Shown here: in pieces, positions 51,058 to 60,070 of the stretch
Layout: every line of letters begins with the position of its first letter
How positions within the stretch are numbered: the first letter of the stretch is position 1
Source: Hahellaceae bacterium
GTDB lineage: Bacteria; Pseudomonadota; Gammaproteobacteria; Pseudomonadales; Oleiphilaceae
Assembly (NCBI GenBank): GCA_024234505.1
Contig: JACKOD010000003.1
Coordinates: forward strand, 124,001 to 188,000
Reading direction: 5' to 3'
DNA: 64,000 bases
Notes under the pieces: generated by a model
The model's input: the letters and a program-made list of their open reading frames with translations, nothing else
Database searches by the model: none
Told to the model about the DNA's origin: nothing
Program-made: the position numbers and the translations under genes

Positions 51058-52365
51058 TTGAAACCGGTAAGAGTAGGAATCTGCGGTCTTGGTACCGTTG
51101 GCGGAGGCACAGTCAATGTGTTGCGTAGAAATTTGGCTGCTATTACTGCGCGTGCAGGTTGCCCCATTGAAATTGTGCAGGTTGCTTCGCGCAGTCAGCC
51201 TGAAACACTGGATATTACCGGAATAGAATTTACGACGGATGTATTTGCGGTTGCGAATAATCCGAATGTGGACGTGGTTGTTGAATTGATGGGTGGCTAC
51301 GATGTTGCCCGTGATCTGGTGCTCAAAGCGGTTAATAATGGAAAGCATGTTGTTACTGCCAATAAGGCGCTCATTGCCGTTTACGGCAATGAGATCTTCG
51401 AGGCGGCGGCCAGCAATAAAGTGATTGTTGCCTATGAGGCTGCGGTTGCGGGCGGGATTCCAATTATCAAGTCACTGCGTGAAGGCTTGGCTGCGAATAA
51501 GATTTTGGGTGTTGCCGGGATTATTAACGGTACGGGCAACTTTATTCTGACCGAAATGCGCGATAAAGGCCGCGATTTTGCGGATGTTTTGGCAGAAGCT
51601 CAGGCGCTGGGTTATGCAGAGGCAGATCCTACTTTTGATGTGGAAGGGATTGATGCTGCACATAAGCTCACGATTCTCGCGTCGGCAGCATTTGGTGTAC
51701 CTTTGCAGTTTGATGCTGCCTTTACCGAAGGTATTAGTAAACTTTCTACTGTCGATGTTAGTCATGCCCAGGAATTAGGTTACCGCATTAAACATTTGGG
51801 TATTGCAAGAGCGCAAAGCGACGGTATCGAATTAAGGGTTCATCCCACCCTGGTACCACAGTCGCAGATGTTGGCAAAAGTCGACGGCGTGATGAACGCA
51901 GTACTGGTTGAAGGTGATGCTGTTGGCACCACGCTTTATTATGGTCGTGGCGCCGGCGCGGAAGCGACTGCCTCTGCGGTCATTGCCGACGTGGTTGATA
52001 TTGCTCGCGCCATACATAGTGATGCAGAAGTTCCTGTACCGTATCTCGGCTTTAAAGCAGAGAGCATGGCTGACTTGAAGGTGCTACCGATCGAAGAGGT
52101 TGTTTCTGGGTATTACCTGCGCATTCAGGCCAAAGATCATCCGGGTGTGCTGGCGAAAGTGGCGTCTATTCTGAGCGATAATCACATCAATATTGAATCG
52201 GTTATGCAGAAAGAAAGCGAAGAACAAAATGGTCTGATACCGATGATCATGTTGACCCACACAGTCAAAGAGAAACAGATTAATGAAGCCATTGCGCAAA
52301 TTGAAGCACTGGATGATGTAGTGGGTGAAGTGGTTCGCATTCGTGTGGAATGTTTCAAGGGGTAA
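51058..52365 (+). CDS. hom: Homoserine dehydrogenase
   Basis: A 435-residue NAD(P)H enzyme making homoserine from aspartate semialdehyde. The Rossmann motif GICGLGTVGGGTVNVL is at the start, the catalytic region includes ANKALIAVYG and GIINGTGNFILTEM, and an ACT domain closes the protein (RIQAKDHPGVLAKVASIL), implying feedback control by threonine. It starts at TTG 51058 with GAGG upstream; the family start MKPVRVGICGLG fits. thrC follows 111 bases later. Confidence 0.96.
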   Translation: MKPVRVGICGLGTVGGGTVNVLRRNLAAITARAGCPIEIVQVASRSQPETLDITGIEFTTDVFAVANNPNVDVVVELMGGYDVARDLVLKAVNNGKHVVTANKALIAVYGNEIFEAAASNKVIVAYEAAVAGGIPIIKSLREGLAANKILGVAGIINGTGNFILTEMRDKGRDFADVLAEAQALGYAEADPTFDVEGIDAAHKLTILASAAFGVPLQFDAAFTEGISKLSTVDVSHAQELGYRIKHLGIARAQSDGIELRVHPTLVPQSQMLAKVDGVMNAVLVEGDAVGTTLYYGRGAGAEATASAVIADVVDIARAIHSDAEVPVPYLGFKAESMADLKVLPIEEVVSGYYLRIQAKDHPGVLAKVASILSDNHINIESVMQKESEEQNGLIPMIMLTHTVKEKQINEAIAQIEALDDVVGEVVRIRVECFKG

Positions 52366-52476
52366 AGGTGATCACCCGGTAAAGGAGTGACGCTTGAGTT
52401 TACACCGCCATGGAAAACCAGGTTTTGTGTGGCGCAGTGCAACTTAATAAAAAATGGTAAAGACAGGATTAAGCGC

Positions 52477-53874
52477 GTGAGATATATCAGTACCAGGGGC
52501 AAAGCACCCGCATTGGGGTTCGAAGACGTACTTCTTACCGGATTGGCGTCGGATGGCGGTCTTTATGTGCCCGAAACATTGCCCAGATTTACGTTAGAAC
52601 AAATTGCGTCATGGCGGGGTCTGTCCTATGCCGAATTGGCGTTCAACGTGATGTACCCCTTTGTAGAAGAAGCCATTCCTGCGGATGAGTTTCGGGCAAT
52701 GTTGCAAGATACCTATGCAGGATTTGCTCATAATGCGGTTGCACCCTTGACTCAACTTGACACTAACGAGTGGGTAATGGAGTTGTTTCATGGTCCAACG
52801 CTGGCATTCAAGGATTTCGCATTACAGTTATTGGGCCGCTTGTTGGATTATGTGCTGGAGAAGCGTCAGGAGCACGTGGTTATTTTGGGTGCGACGTCGG
52901 GTGATACTGGCTCCGCTGCGATAGAGGGTTGTCGTCGTTGTAAAAATGTCGATATTTTTATACTGCACCCTTATCAGCGTGTTTCGGAAGTTCAGCGCCG
53001 TCAGATGACAACCATCCTGGGTGACAATATCCACAATCTGGCGATAGAAGGCAATTTTGATGATTGCCAGCAAATGGTCAAAGACAGTTTCAATAATCAG
53101 TCATTTTTAGGCGGAAAGAGTCGTTTGGTTGCTGTAAATTCGATCAACTGGGCACGTATCATGGCTCAGATCGTGTACTACTTCCATGCCTCTCTATCTC
53201 TCGGTGGGCCGGCGCGCAGCCTGTCTTTCTCTGTGCCAACCGGTAATTTCGGCGATATTTTTGCGGGTTATCTGGCACGTAATATGGGGTTGCCTATCAG
53301 CCAGCTTGTGGTAGCGACTAACAAGAACGATATACTGCATCGTTTCATTAGTCAGAATCGCTATCAGGTTGAACAACTGCACCATACGCTGTCGCCTAGT
53401 ATGGATATTATGGTGTCGAGCAATTTTGAACGTCTGTTATTTGATTTGCACGGACGCAGTGGTGAAGCGACGGCGGCGCTGATGGCGCAGTTGCAAAAAG
53501 GCCCTGCGTCTATTGAAGACTATCGCTGGCAGGCCGCACGCGAATTGTTTGATAGCTATACCGTTGACGACGAAAGTACCTGCGCAACCATTGCGGAAGT
53601 TTATGCCCAGACTGAAGAGGTGCTCGATCCTCATACGGCTATCGGTGTTCGTGCCGCGCGTGAGTGTCGCCGCGACACCTCTGTGCCAATGGTAACGCTG
53701 GCGACCGCTCATCCGGTGAAATTCCCTGAGGCGGTCGAGAAAGCGGGTATCGGCGTGGAAACCAGTTTGCCAGCGCATTTGTCTGACCTGTTTGATCGTG
53801 CAGAGCGCTATAGTGTGCTGAAAAAAGATATCTCTGTTGTTCAGGAATTTATACAGAAGAACGCGCGCATTTAA
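52477..53874 (+). CDS. thrC: Threonine synthase
   Basis: A PLP enzyme of 465 residues converting O-phosphohomoserine to threonine. PLP lysine in GPTLAFKDFALQ, phosphate loop in GATSGDTGSAAIEG. I start it at GTG 52477 (MRYISTRGKAPAL) with AGGA upstream, because the ORF back to 52387 has no counterpart. It is the second gene of the hom-thrC pair and ends in a hairpin. Confidence 0.95.
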   Translation: MRYISTRGKAPALGFEDVLLTGLASDGGLYVPETLPRFTLEQIASWRGLSYAELAFNVMYPFVEEAIPADEFRAMLQDTYAGFAHNAVAPLTQLDTNEWVMELFHGPTLAFKDFALQLLGRLLDYVLEKRQEHVVILGATSGDTGSAAIEGCRRCKNVDIFILHPYQRVSEVQRRQMTTILGDNIHNLAIEGNFDDCQQMVKDSFNNQSFLGGKSRLVAVNSINWARIMAQIVYYFHASLSLGGPARSLSFSVPTGNFGDIFAGYLARNMGLPISQLVVATNKNDILHRFISQNRYQVEQLHHTLSPSMDIMVSSNFERLLFDLHGRSGEATAALMAQLQKGPASIEDYRWQAARELFDSYTVDDESTCATIAEVYAQTEEVLDPHTAIGVRAARECRRDTSVPMVTLATAHPVKFPEAVEKAGIGVETSLPAHLSDLFDRAERYSVLKKDISVVQEFIQKNARI

Positions 53875-53891
53875 TTTTCATGCGGTTAATA

Positions 53892-53931
53892 GGGGTGGGT
53901 TCAGGTGTAGCAGACCTGAGCCTGGCACCCC
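53892..53931. terminator. Hairpin after thrC
   Basis: GGGGTG (53892-53897) pairs with CACCCC (53926-53931), and GGTTCAGGT with ACCTGAGCC inside it with one G-T pair. No T-run follows. It lies 18 bases after the thrC stop. Confidence 0.55.
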
Positions 53932-54018
53932 AAAGCATTGGTGTTACTTGTTTTATTGGGTGTGGTATCTATCGCTACATCTCTTTTCTGTTTGTTCCCG
54001 CCTTGAGCTGAAAGTTTG

Positions 54019-55767
54019 ATGAATCCAGGTATTCAACGTAGACGTTTGCCCGCAGATATGTCTGGACTGGCAACGTTATCCCCTTTACTTCGCCGTATTT
54101 ACGCTACTCGCGGAGTGTCCTCGTTAAGCGAGTTGGATCACTCGCTAACCGCCATGGCGGCTCCCGCCCAGATGAAAGGTATTGATCGTGCCGCAAGTAT
54201 TCTGGCGGAGGCGGTGATTCAAAGGCAACGCTTATTAATCGTCGGTGACTTCGATTGTGATGGGGCGACCAGCACCGCCTTGGGCGTTCTCGCATTACGA
54301 GCGCTCGGGGCGGCACACGTGGATTTTCTGGTGCCTGATCGCTTTAAGTACGGTTATGGCTTAACTCCCGAAATTGTTGCCGTGGCTTGCGAGCGAAAGC
54401 CTGATGTTCTCATTACGGTGGATAATGGCATCGCCAGTATTGAAGGTGTGAAGGCAGCACGTGCTGCGGGTATCACTGTGGTGGTGACCGACCATCATTT
54501 ACCCGGTGAGATCCTTCCTGACGCGGACGCTATTGTTAATCCCAACCAAGGGGCGTGTGATTTTAGCAGTAAAGCGGCTGCGGGTGTCGGGGTGATCTTC
54601 TGTGTGATGACGGTGTTACGCAAAGTACTCAGAGAGCGGCACTGGTTTGCCGAGACCGGTCTGAAAGAGCCAAATATGGCGCAGTTTCTGGATTTGGTGG
54701 CTTTGGGAACCGTCGCCGACGTTGTGCCACTGGATCAGAATAATCGCGTTTTTGTGGAACAGGGTATTCGACGCATTCGTGCCGGAAATTGTCGTCCCGG
54801 AATACGGGCACTTGTTCAGATTGCCGGACGAGAAATGTCTGGACTTACGCCGATGGATTTGGGATTTGTTGTCGGACCGCGTTTAAATGCGGCAGGACGA
54901 TTGGAAGATATGTCGGTGGGTATTGAGTGTCTGATTACTACCTCGGAACAGCGCGCTTTTGATGTGGCGAAGGAGCTGGATAGTTTAAATCAGGCACGCA
55001 AACAGATTGAACAGGAAATGAAGGCCCACGCCGAAGTTCTTGTCGATGAATGGCTGACTGGATCCGGTGGTGAATTGCCATGGGGGCTTTGTCTGTATGA
55101 CGAGTCCTGGCATCAGGGGGTTATCGGGCTGCTGGCGTCGCGTATGAAGGAGCGCCTGCATCGACCGGTGATTGCATTTGCGCCTGCCGATGATGACGCT
55201 GTGTGGCTAAAGGGGTCTGCTCGTTCAATTCCGGGACTGCATATTCGTGATACTCTGGATCGGGTGGCAACGCAGCGACCTGATATCCTGACAAAGTTTG
55301 GCGGACATGCCATGGCCGCAGGGATGACCGTAGCCGCTGAACATTTTGATGAGTTTTGTCGGTTATTTGATAGCAATGTGAAAGCCGCACTGTCTGAATC
55401 CGATTTAAAGGCACTGATACTCACTGATGGGGCGCTGGCGCCGGAAGAACTGACACTTGAAACCGCGCAGATGTTGCGGCTGGCCGGGCCTTGGGGGCAG
55501 CAGTTCCCCGAGCCTGTGTTTGACGGGGAATTTCTTGTAATCCAAAGTCGGGTGTTAGGGGGGCGACACTTGAAACTGGTGTTGGGATTGCCGGGTCATT
55601 CGGTGGTCTTCGACGCTATCGCATTTCAGACGGAATGGGCTGATGGGCGATCCCTACCTGCTCGGGTTCATATAGTGTATCGCCCCGATGTGAATGAGTT
55701 TCGGGGGGAAACCCGACTGCAGTTATTGATTACCCATTTGTCTCCGGCCCCTGTGAGCGGGGAGTAA
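54019..55767 (+). CDS. recJ: Single-stranded-DNA exonuclease RecJ
   Basis: A 582-residue 5'-3' exonuclease that resects DNA ends in recombination and mismatch repair. DHH-phosphoesterase motifs: DFDCDGATST, and DHH in VVTDHHLPG. DHHA1 motif GGHAMAAGMTV is near the C-terminal part. ATG 54019 follows a TTG (54016) in the same frame. Order xerD-dsbC-hom-thrC-recJ is as in Pseudomonas. Confidence 0.96.
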   Translation: MNPGIQRRRLPADMSGLATLSPLLRRIYATRGVSSLSELDHSLTAMAAPAQMKGIDRAASILAEAVIQRQRLLIVGDFDCDGATSTALGVLALRALGAAHVDFLVPDRFKYGYGLTPEIVAVACERKPDVLITVDNGIASIEGVKAARAAGITVVVTDHHLPGEILPDADAIVNPNQGACDFSSKAAAGVGVIFCVMTVLRKVLRERHWFAETGLKEPNMAQFLDLVALGTVADVVPLDQNNRVFVEQGIRRIRAGNCRPGIRALVQIAGREMSGLTPMDLGFVVGPRLNAAGRLEDMSVGIECLITTSEQRAFDVAKELDSLNQARKQIEQEMKAHAEVLVDEWLTGSGGELPWGLCLYDESWHQGVIGLLASRMKERLHRPVIAFAPADDDAVWLKGSARSIPGLHIRDTLDRVATQRPDILTKFGGHAMAAGMTVAAEHFDEFCRLFDSNVKAALSESDLKALILTDGALAPEELTLETAQMLRLAGPWGQQFPEPVFDGEFLVIQSRVLGGRHLKLVLGLPGHSVVFDAIAFQTEWADGRSLPARVHIVYRPDVNEFRGETRLQLLITHLSPAPVSGE

Positions 55768-55778
55768 ACTTAATGCGT

Positions 55779-56189
55779 TTAGTGTGAGTCGGTCAAGCGC
55801 TCAAGTTTGTCCCGGGTAGGGCCGGTGATGTCGACAGCTTTGTTGCTTTCCATATCCATGAGCACAAATGTAATGGCGGCATCGGCTACGATGACGTCAG
55901 ATCCTTCCAGAAAGATTTCTTGTTCAATGATGCAGCTGCGCTGACCTACCTTGCGGGTATGCGTGTGGACTTCCAATATGTCATTGGGAAATCCGGGGCG
56001 TCGGTAATTGATATTGATATTCACCAGCACAAACGCCAGTTTTTGTTCTGCGACCACTTCGAGTAAATTGTGCCTTTCGAAATATTCCCAGCGCGCCTCT
56101 TCCAGAAATTCAAGATATCTGGCGTTGTTTACATGCCCGTAAATATCCAGATGGTATCCGCGCACTTTGATCTTAATAACTTCTTTCAT
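55779..56189 (-). CDS. Acyl-CoA thioesterase (hotdog fold)
   Basis: A 136-residue single-domain hotdog protein. Signature HLDIYGHVNNARYLEFLEEAR is longer than twenty, so by landmarks: YGHVNNARYLEFLEEARW, with the catalytic Asp in LDIYGH. It likely cleaves acyl-CoA. Its leftward orientation between recJ and prfB is also found in Pseudomonas. The stops of recJ and this gene are 11 bases apart. Substrate chain length is unknown. Confidence 0.85.
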   Translation of the reverse strand: MKEVIKIKVRGYHLDIYGHVNNARYLEFLEEARWEYFERHNLLEVVAEQKLAFVLVNININYRRPGFPNDILEVHTHTRKVGQRSCIIEQEIFLEGSDVIVADAAITFVLMDMESNKAVDITGPTRDKLERLTDSH

Positions 56190-56277
56190 GAGTCACTCGA
56201 GTGTTAATGATCGCAACCGCTAAGGGTTGGTTAAAATGGTTTGAGGTAGGCATAAGAATTAAAACAGATAGCGAATT

Positions 56278-56514
56278 TTAGGTAAAATACTCTAAAAAGG
56301 CGAGCGCGCCGTCATCTTTGCTGGCCTCAACCGAGCGAAGCTGTACGGGTAAATCCTGCGCGCTGAGTGGCCGATTTTTCGTAAATCGTATAGAATATCC
56401 GCCTTTTTTGACCTCAGACCGAAGCTGCAATGCAGAAGTGCGCTGATGTTTTTCTGAATTATTTAATTTCTGGTTGGCCTTACGCCTGACTGGTTTGTCG
56501 CTGGTCGACTGTTT
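56278..56514 (-). other. Coding-like open frame without a start codon
   Basis: On the minus strand 78 sense codons run from 56514 to a TAA at 56278, following an in-frame TAA at 56515-56517. The later part reads like protein (VKKGGYSIRFTKN, QDLPVQLRSVEAS, DDGALAFLEYFT) but no ATG or GTG is in frame; one TTG at 56430 lacks a ribosome site. Another minus-strand frame from ATG 56560 (MCTIQSSNKTSRPVVKTVDQ) ends nearby, so a frameshifted small gene is possible. It lies in the 369-base gap between the thioesterase and prfB, which otherwise holds only the prfB leader. Confidence 0.35.
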
Positions 56515-56558
56515 TTACTACGGGTCGGCTGGTTTTATTGCTGGATTGGATTGTACAC

Positions 56559-57657
56559 ATGCTAGAAGTAAATCCTTTAGTACTGCAAATCAAAGATCTT
56601 CGAGGACGCACAGACGTTCTTAGGGGGTATCTTTGACTTTGACCACAAGAAAGAACGTCTGACCGAAGTTTCTCGTGAACTTGAAGACCCGAAAATCTGG
56701 GATACACCGGAAAAGGCGCAAGCCCTGGGTCGAGAGCGGGCGTCATTGGAAATGGTGGTTGATACCATCGAGACGATGGATTCCGGATTGAATGATGCCG
56801 ACGAATTACTTCAGATGGCCGTAGAGGAGCAGGATGCCGATACGGTCGATGCGGTACAGTCCGAACTGGATTCATTACAGAAGCGCCTTGAAGAACTGGA
56901 GTTTCGCCGGATGTTTTCGGGTGAAATGGACCCTTGCAATGCCTACCTGGATATCCAGTCGGGGTCGGGTGGAACGGAAGCTCAGGATTGGGCGAACATG
57001 CTGCTGCGTATGTACCTTCGTTGGGGCGAAGATAAAGGCTTCAAAATTGAACTCATGGAAGTTCAGGATGGCGAAGTGGCTGGGGTGAAGAGTGCGACTA
57101 TCCGTTTTGAAGGCGAATATGCGTACGGATGGCTGAGAACCGAAACCGGCGTGCATCGTCTGGTTCGTAAATCGCCTTTTGATTCAGGCAATCGTCGTCA
57201 TACCTCATTTTCGTCGGTCTTCGTGTCGCCGGAAGTGGATGACAGCATTGAAATCGATATTAACCCTGCGGATTTGCGCGTTGACGTTTATCGTGCGTCC
57301 GGCGCGGGTGGGCAGCACGTAAACCGGACCGAATCGGCTGTGCGTTTGACCCACAATCCGACCGGCGTGGTGGTTGCGTGTCAAAGTGAGCGCTCGCAAC
57401 ATTCGAACAAAGATCGCGCGATGAAACAGTTAAAGGCCAAACTGTATGAGCTTGAAGTTCAAAAGCGGAACAGTGAGAAGCAAAAGCTGGAAGATTCCAA
57501 GTCGGACATAGGCTGGGGGAGTCAGATTCGCTCCTATATTCTGGATGATGCCCGGATCAAGGATTTACGTACGGGAGTTGAGACCCGTAACACGCAGGCG
57601 GTGCTGGATGGCGATTTGGATCGCTTCATCGAAGCGAGTCTGAAACAAGGCCTGTAA
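56559..57657 (+). CDS. prfB: Peptide chain release factor 2, programmed +1 frameshift
   Basis: RF2 terminates at UGA and UAA. Translation starts at ATG 56559 and reaches an in-frame TGA at codon 26; +1 shifting at CTT-TGA-C joins the main frame to give 365 residues, exactly the E. coli length. The stop-recognition tripeptide SPF is in RKSPFDSGN and the GGQ catalytic motif in SGAGGQHVNRTES. The frameshift lets RF2 control its own level. lysS follows 73 bases downstream, as in E. coli. Confidence 0.97.
56622..56637 (+). promoter_or_regulatory. RF2 programmed frameshift site
   Basis: AGGGGG-TAT-CTT-TGA-C: an internal Shine-Dalgarno three bases before the slippery CTT followed by UGA C. Identical in layout to the E. 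coli prfB site. Confidence 0.97.
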
Positions 57658-57730
57658 GCACTCTTGCAGATTTGGGATTTATAAATTAAATGCGCGGATT
57701 ACTGTGCAAACTGTTTGGAAAAAAGTAACG

Positions 57731-59272
57731 ATGTCCACTGAAAACCAGACCGATCAAACCCGGATAGATGAAGTTAACGCTGATGCGCTGCAAGCTGACA
57801 ACAAGCTGATCGCGGAGCGCCGTGCCAAACTGGATGAAATTCGACAGCAGGGACAGGCTTTCCCGAACACTTTTCGTCGGGATGCCTATGCGGGTGAGCT
57901 GCAAGCCCATTACGGAGAGAAAACCAAGGAAGAACTGGAAACACTGGGACAGCGAGTCAGTGTGGCAGGTCGGATCATGGCTCGTCGTGGACCCTTTATG
58001 GTATTGCAGGATATGTCTGGCCGTATCCAGGTGTACGCCGACAAAGAAGTGCAAAAGCAGATTCGTTTGTGGGATATCGGCGATATTATCGGTGTTGAAG
58101 GCAATCTGCACAAATCAGGCAAAGGTGATTTGTATGTGATGATGGAAAGCTTTCAGCTACTGACTAAATCATTGCGTCCATTGCCTGAGAAATGGCATGG
58201 CATTGCGGATCAGGAAATCAAATATCGTCAGCGTTATCTTGACCTGATTGTGAGCGAAGATACCCGCGAGACGTTTAAGATTCGCTCAAAAGTGATTGAA
58301 GCCATTCGTTACTTCCTGAGCAAACGTGACTTTATTGAAGCGGAAACGCCGATGTTGCAGGTTATTCCGGGAGGGGCCACGGCTCGCCCGTTTATTACCT
58401 ATCACAATGCGCTGGATATTTCGATGTTCCTGCGGATTGCGCCGGAATTGTATCTTAAGCGTTTGGTGGTGGGGGGTTTTGAACGGGTATTCGAAATCAA
58501 CCGCAATTTCCGGAATGAAGGTTTGTCGACACGCCACAATCCTGAATTCACCATGATTGAGTTCTACCAGGCCTATGCGGATTATAAAGATCTGATGGAT
58601 CTGACGGAGGCGATGTTGCGCTTTGTGGCACAGGAAGTTTTGGGTACTACCAAAGTAACCAATACCCTGAAAAGCCGCGATGGCGATGTGCAGGAAACGA
58701 TTGAGTATGATTTTGGTCAGCCGTTTGTTCGAATGAGTGTTTTTGACTCAATTCTGCACTTTAATCCGGAGGTAAATGCCGATACGTTGGCCACGCTGGA
58801 AGGCGCGCGTGAGATTGCGAAAGGTTTGGGTATTCCCCTGAAAGATATCTGGGGGTTAGGCAAGGTCCAGATCGAAATCTTTGAGAAAACCGTTGAGCAT
58901 CGGTTGTTGCAGCCCACCTTTATCACTGAATATCCTACGGAAGTCTCACCGTTGGCGCGTCGAAGCGATGCCAATCCGTTTGTAACGGATCGATTTGAAT
59001 TCTTTGTAGGTGGCCGCGAGATTGCCAACGGATTCTCGGAGTTAAATGATGCGGAAGATCAGGCCGAACGATTCCGTAAGCAGGTGGCAGAGAAAGAAGC
59101 GGGCGACGATGAAGCGATGCATTTTGATGACGATTATATTGTTGCCCTGGAACATGGCTTGCCGCCTACGGCAGGAGAAGGTATCGGGATAGACCGACTG
59201 GTCATGTTGCTGACGGATTCGCCTTCAATCCGTGATGTTATTTTGTTCCCGCACATGAAACCTCGCGACTAA
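57731..59272 (+). CDS. lysS: Lysyl-tRNA synthetase (class II)
   Basis: A 513-residue class IIb synthetase charging tRNA-Lys. The OB-fold anticodon domain includes VAGRIMARRGPFMVLQDMSG; class II motifs follow, with motif 2 FRNEGLSTRHNPEFTMIEFY split as FRNEGLSTRHNPEF and TMIEFYQAYAD, and motif 3 GLPPTAGEGIGIDRLVML. ATG 57731 is taken; nine upstream codons of open frame have no counterpart. Partner of prfB in a common order. Confidence 0.97.
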   Translation: MSTENQTDQTRIDEVNADALQADNKLIAERRAKLDEIRQQGQAFPNTFRRDAYAGELQAHYGEKTKEELETLGQRVSVAGRIMARRGPFMVLQDMSGRIQVYADKEVQKQIRLWDIGDIIGVEGNLHKSGKGDLYVMMESFQLLTKSLRPLPEKWHGIADQEIKYRQRYLDLIVSEDTRETFKIRSKVIEAIRYFLSKRDFIEAETPMLQVIPGGATARPFITYHNALDISMFLRIAPELYLKRLVVGGFERVFEINRNFRNEGLSTRHNPEFTMIEFYQAYADYKDLMDLTEAMLRFVAQEVLGTTKVTNTLKSRDGDVQETIEYDFGQPFVRMSVFDSILHFNPEVNADTLATLEGAREIAKGLGIPLKDIWGLGKVQIEIFEKTVEHRLLQPTFITEYPTEVSPLARRSDANPFVTDRFEFFVGGREIANGFSELNDAEDQAERFRKQVAEKEAGDDEAMHFDDDYIVALEHGLPPTAGEGIGIDRLVMLLTDSPSIRDVILFPHMKPRD

Positions 59273-59285
59273 GGAAAGCCGACGC

Positions 59286-59999
59286 ATGATGGATGAAACA
59301 TTACAGGTCAAGCCCGGTGCACTGCAGGGGCAGTGGCATTCGCTGCTTGAGCCGGAGCTGTCTCAACCGTATATGCGTCAATTGCGAGAATTTCTGTTTC
59401 AACAGAAGCAGGCGGGAAAAGTAATTTTTCCGCCCGGTTCAAAAATATTTAATGCCTTTAACCATACGCCCTTTGAACGGGTGAAAGTGGTGATCCTGGG
59501 TCAGGATCCCTACCATGGACCGGGACAGGCTCACGGGCTGTGTTTTTCGGTGCAGCCGGGCGTACCTGTGCCCCCTTCATTGGTGAATATCTTCAAGGAA
59601 ATTCGTAATGATCTGGGGATTGAGCCACCGGGTCATGGGTGTTTGACGTCCTGGGCGGATCAAGGTGTCCTTTTGCTCAATGCTGTGCTCACGGTAGAGC
59701 AGGGTATGGCTAACGCACATCAGGGAAAGGGGTGGGAGCATTTTACTGATCGAGCTATCGCGTTACTGAATGAGCAATGCGAAGGGATCGTTTTCATGCT
59801 TTGGGGCAGTTATGCTCAGAAGAAAGGCCAGTTGATTAATCGACAGCGTCACCGGGTATTGACGGCACCGCACCCTTCGCCCCTGTCTGCACATCGGGGC
59901 TTTTTGGGGTGCAAACACTTTTCGTTGGCGAATGAATATCTCCTGTCTCGCGGGCAAACACCGATCAACTGGCGTTTGCCTGATCTGCCTTCCTCTTGA
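59286..59999 (+). CDS. ung: Uracil-DNA glycosylase
   Basis: A 237-residue family 1 uracil-DNA glycosylase in base excision repair. The catalytic motif GQDPYHGPGQAHG contains D74, and the minor-groove loop HPSPLSAHRGF is near the C-terminus. A second ATG at 59289 is equally possible; AAGGAAAG lies upstream. It starts 13 bases after lysS and is likely cotranscribed. Confidence 0.96.
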   Translation: MMDETLQVKPGALQGQWHSLLEPELSQPYMRQLREFLFQQKQAGKVIFPPGSKIFNAFNHTPFERVKVVILGQDPYHGPGQAHGLCFSVQPGVPVPPSLVNIFKEIRNDLGIEPPGHGCLTSWADQGVLLLNAVLTVEQGMANAHQGKGWEHFTDRAIALLNEQCEGIVFMLWGSYAQKKGQLINRQRHRVLTAPHPSPLSAHRGFLGCKHFSLANEYLLSRGQTPINWRLPDLPSS

Positions 60000-60012
60000 T
60001 GCATTGCGTGAC

Positions 60013-60036
60013 CCGGAAGGCGATCTGTGCTTCCGG
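60013..60036. terminator. Hairpin between ung and the RND gene
   Basis: CCGGAAG (60013-60019) pairs with CTTCCGG (60030-60036), loop of 10 bases, between convergent genes. No T-run. It may end either transcript. Confidence 0.45.
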
Positions 60037-60070
60037 CTCATTCTCAGTCTTCTATCTACTCTGCCGCTTT

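Noticed and set aside
56746..57657. prfB as a 303-residue ORF starting at 56746
   Set aside because: The programmed frameshift site and the earlier ATG 56559 restore the full 365-residue RF2.
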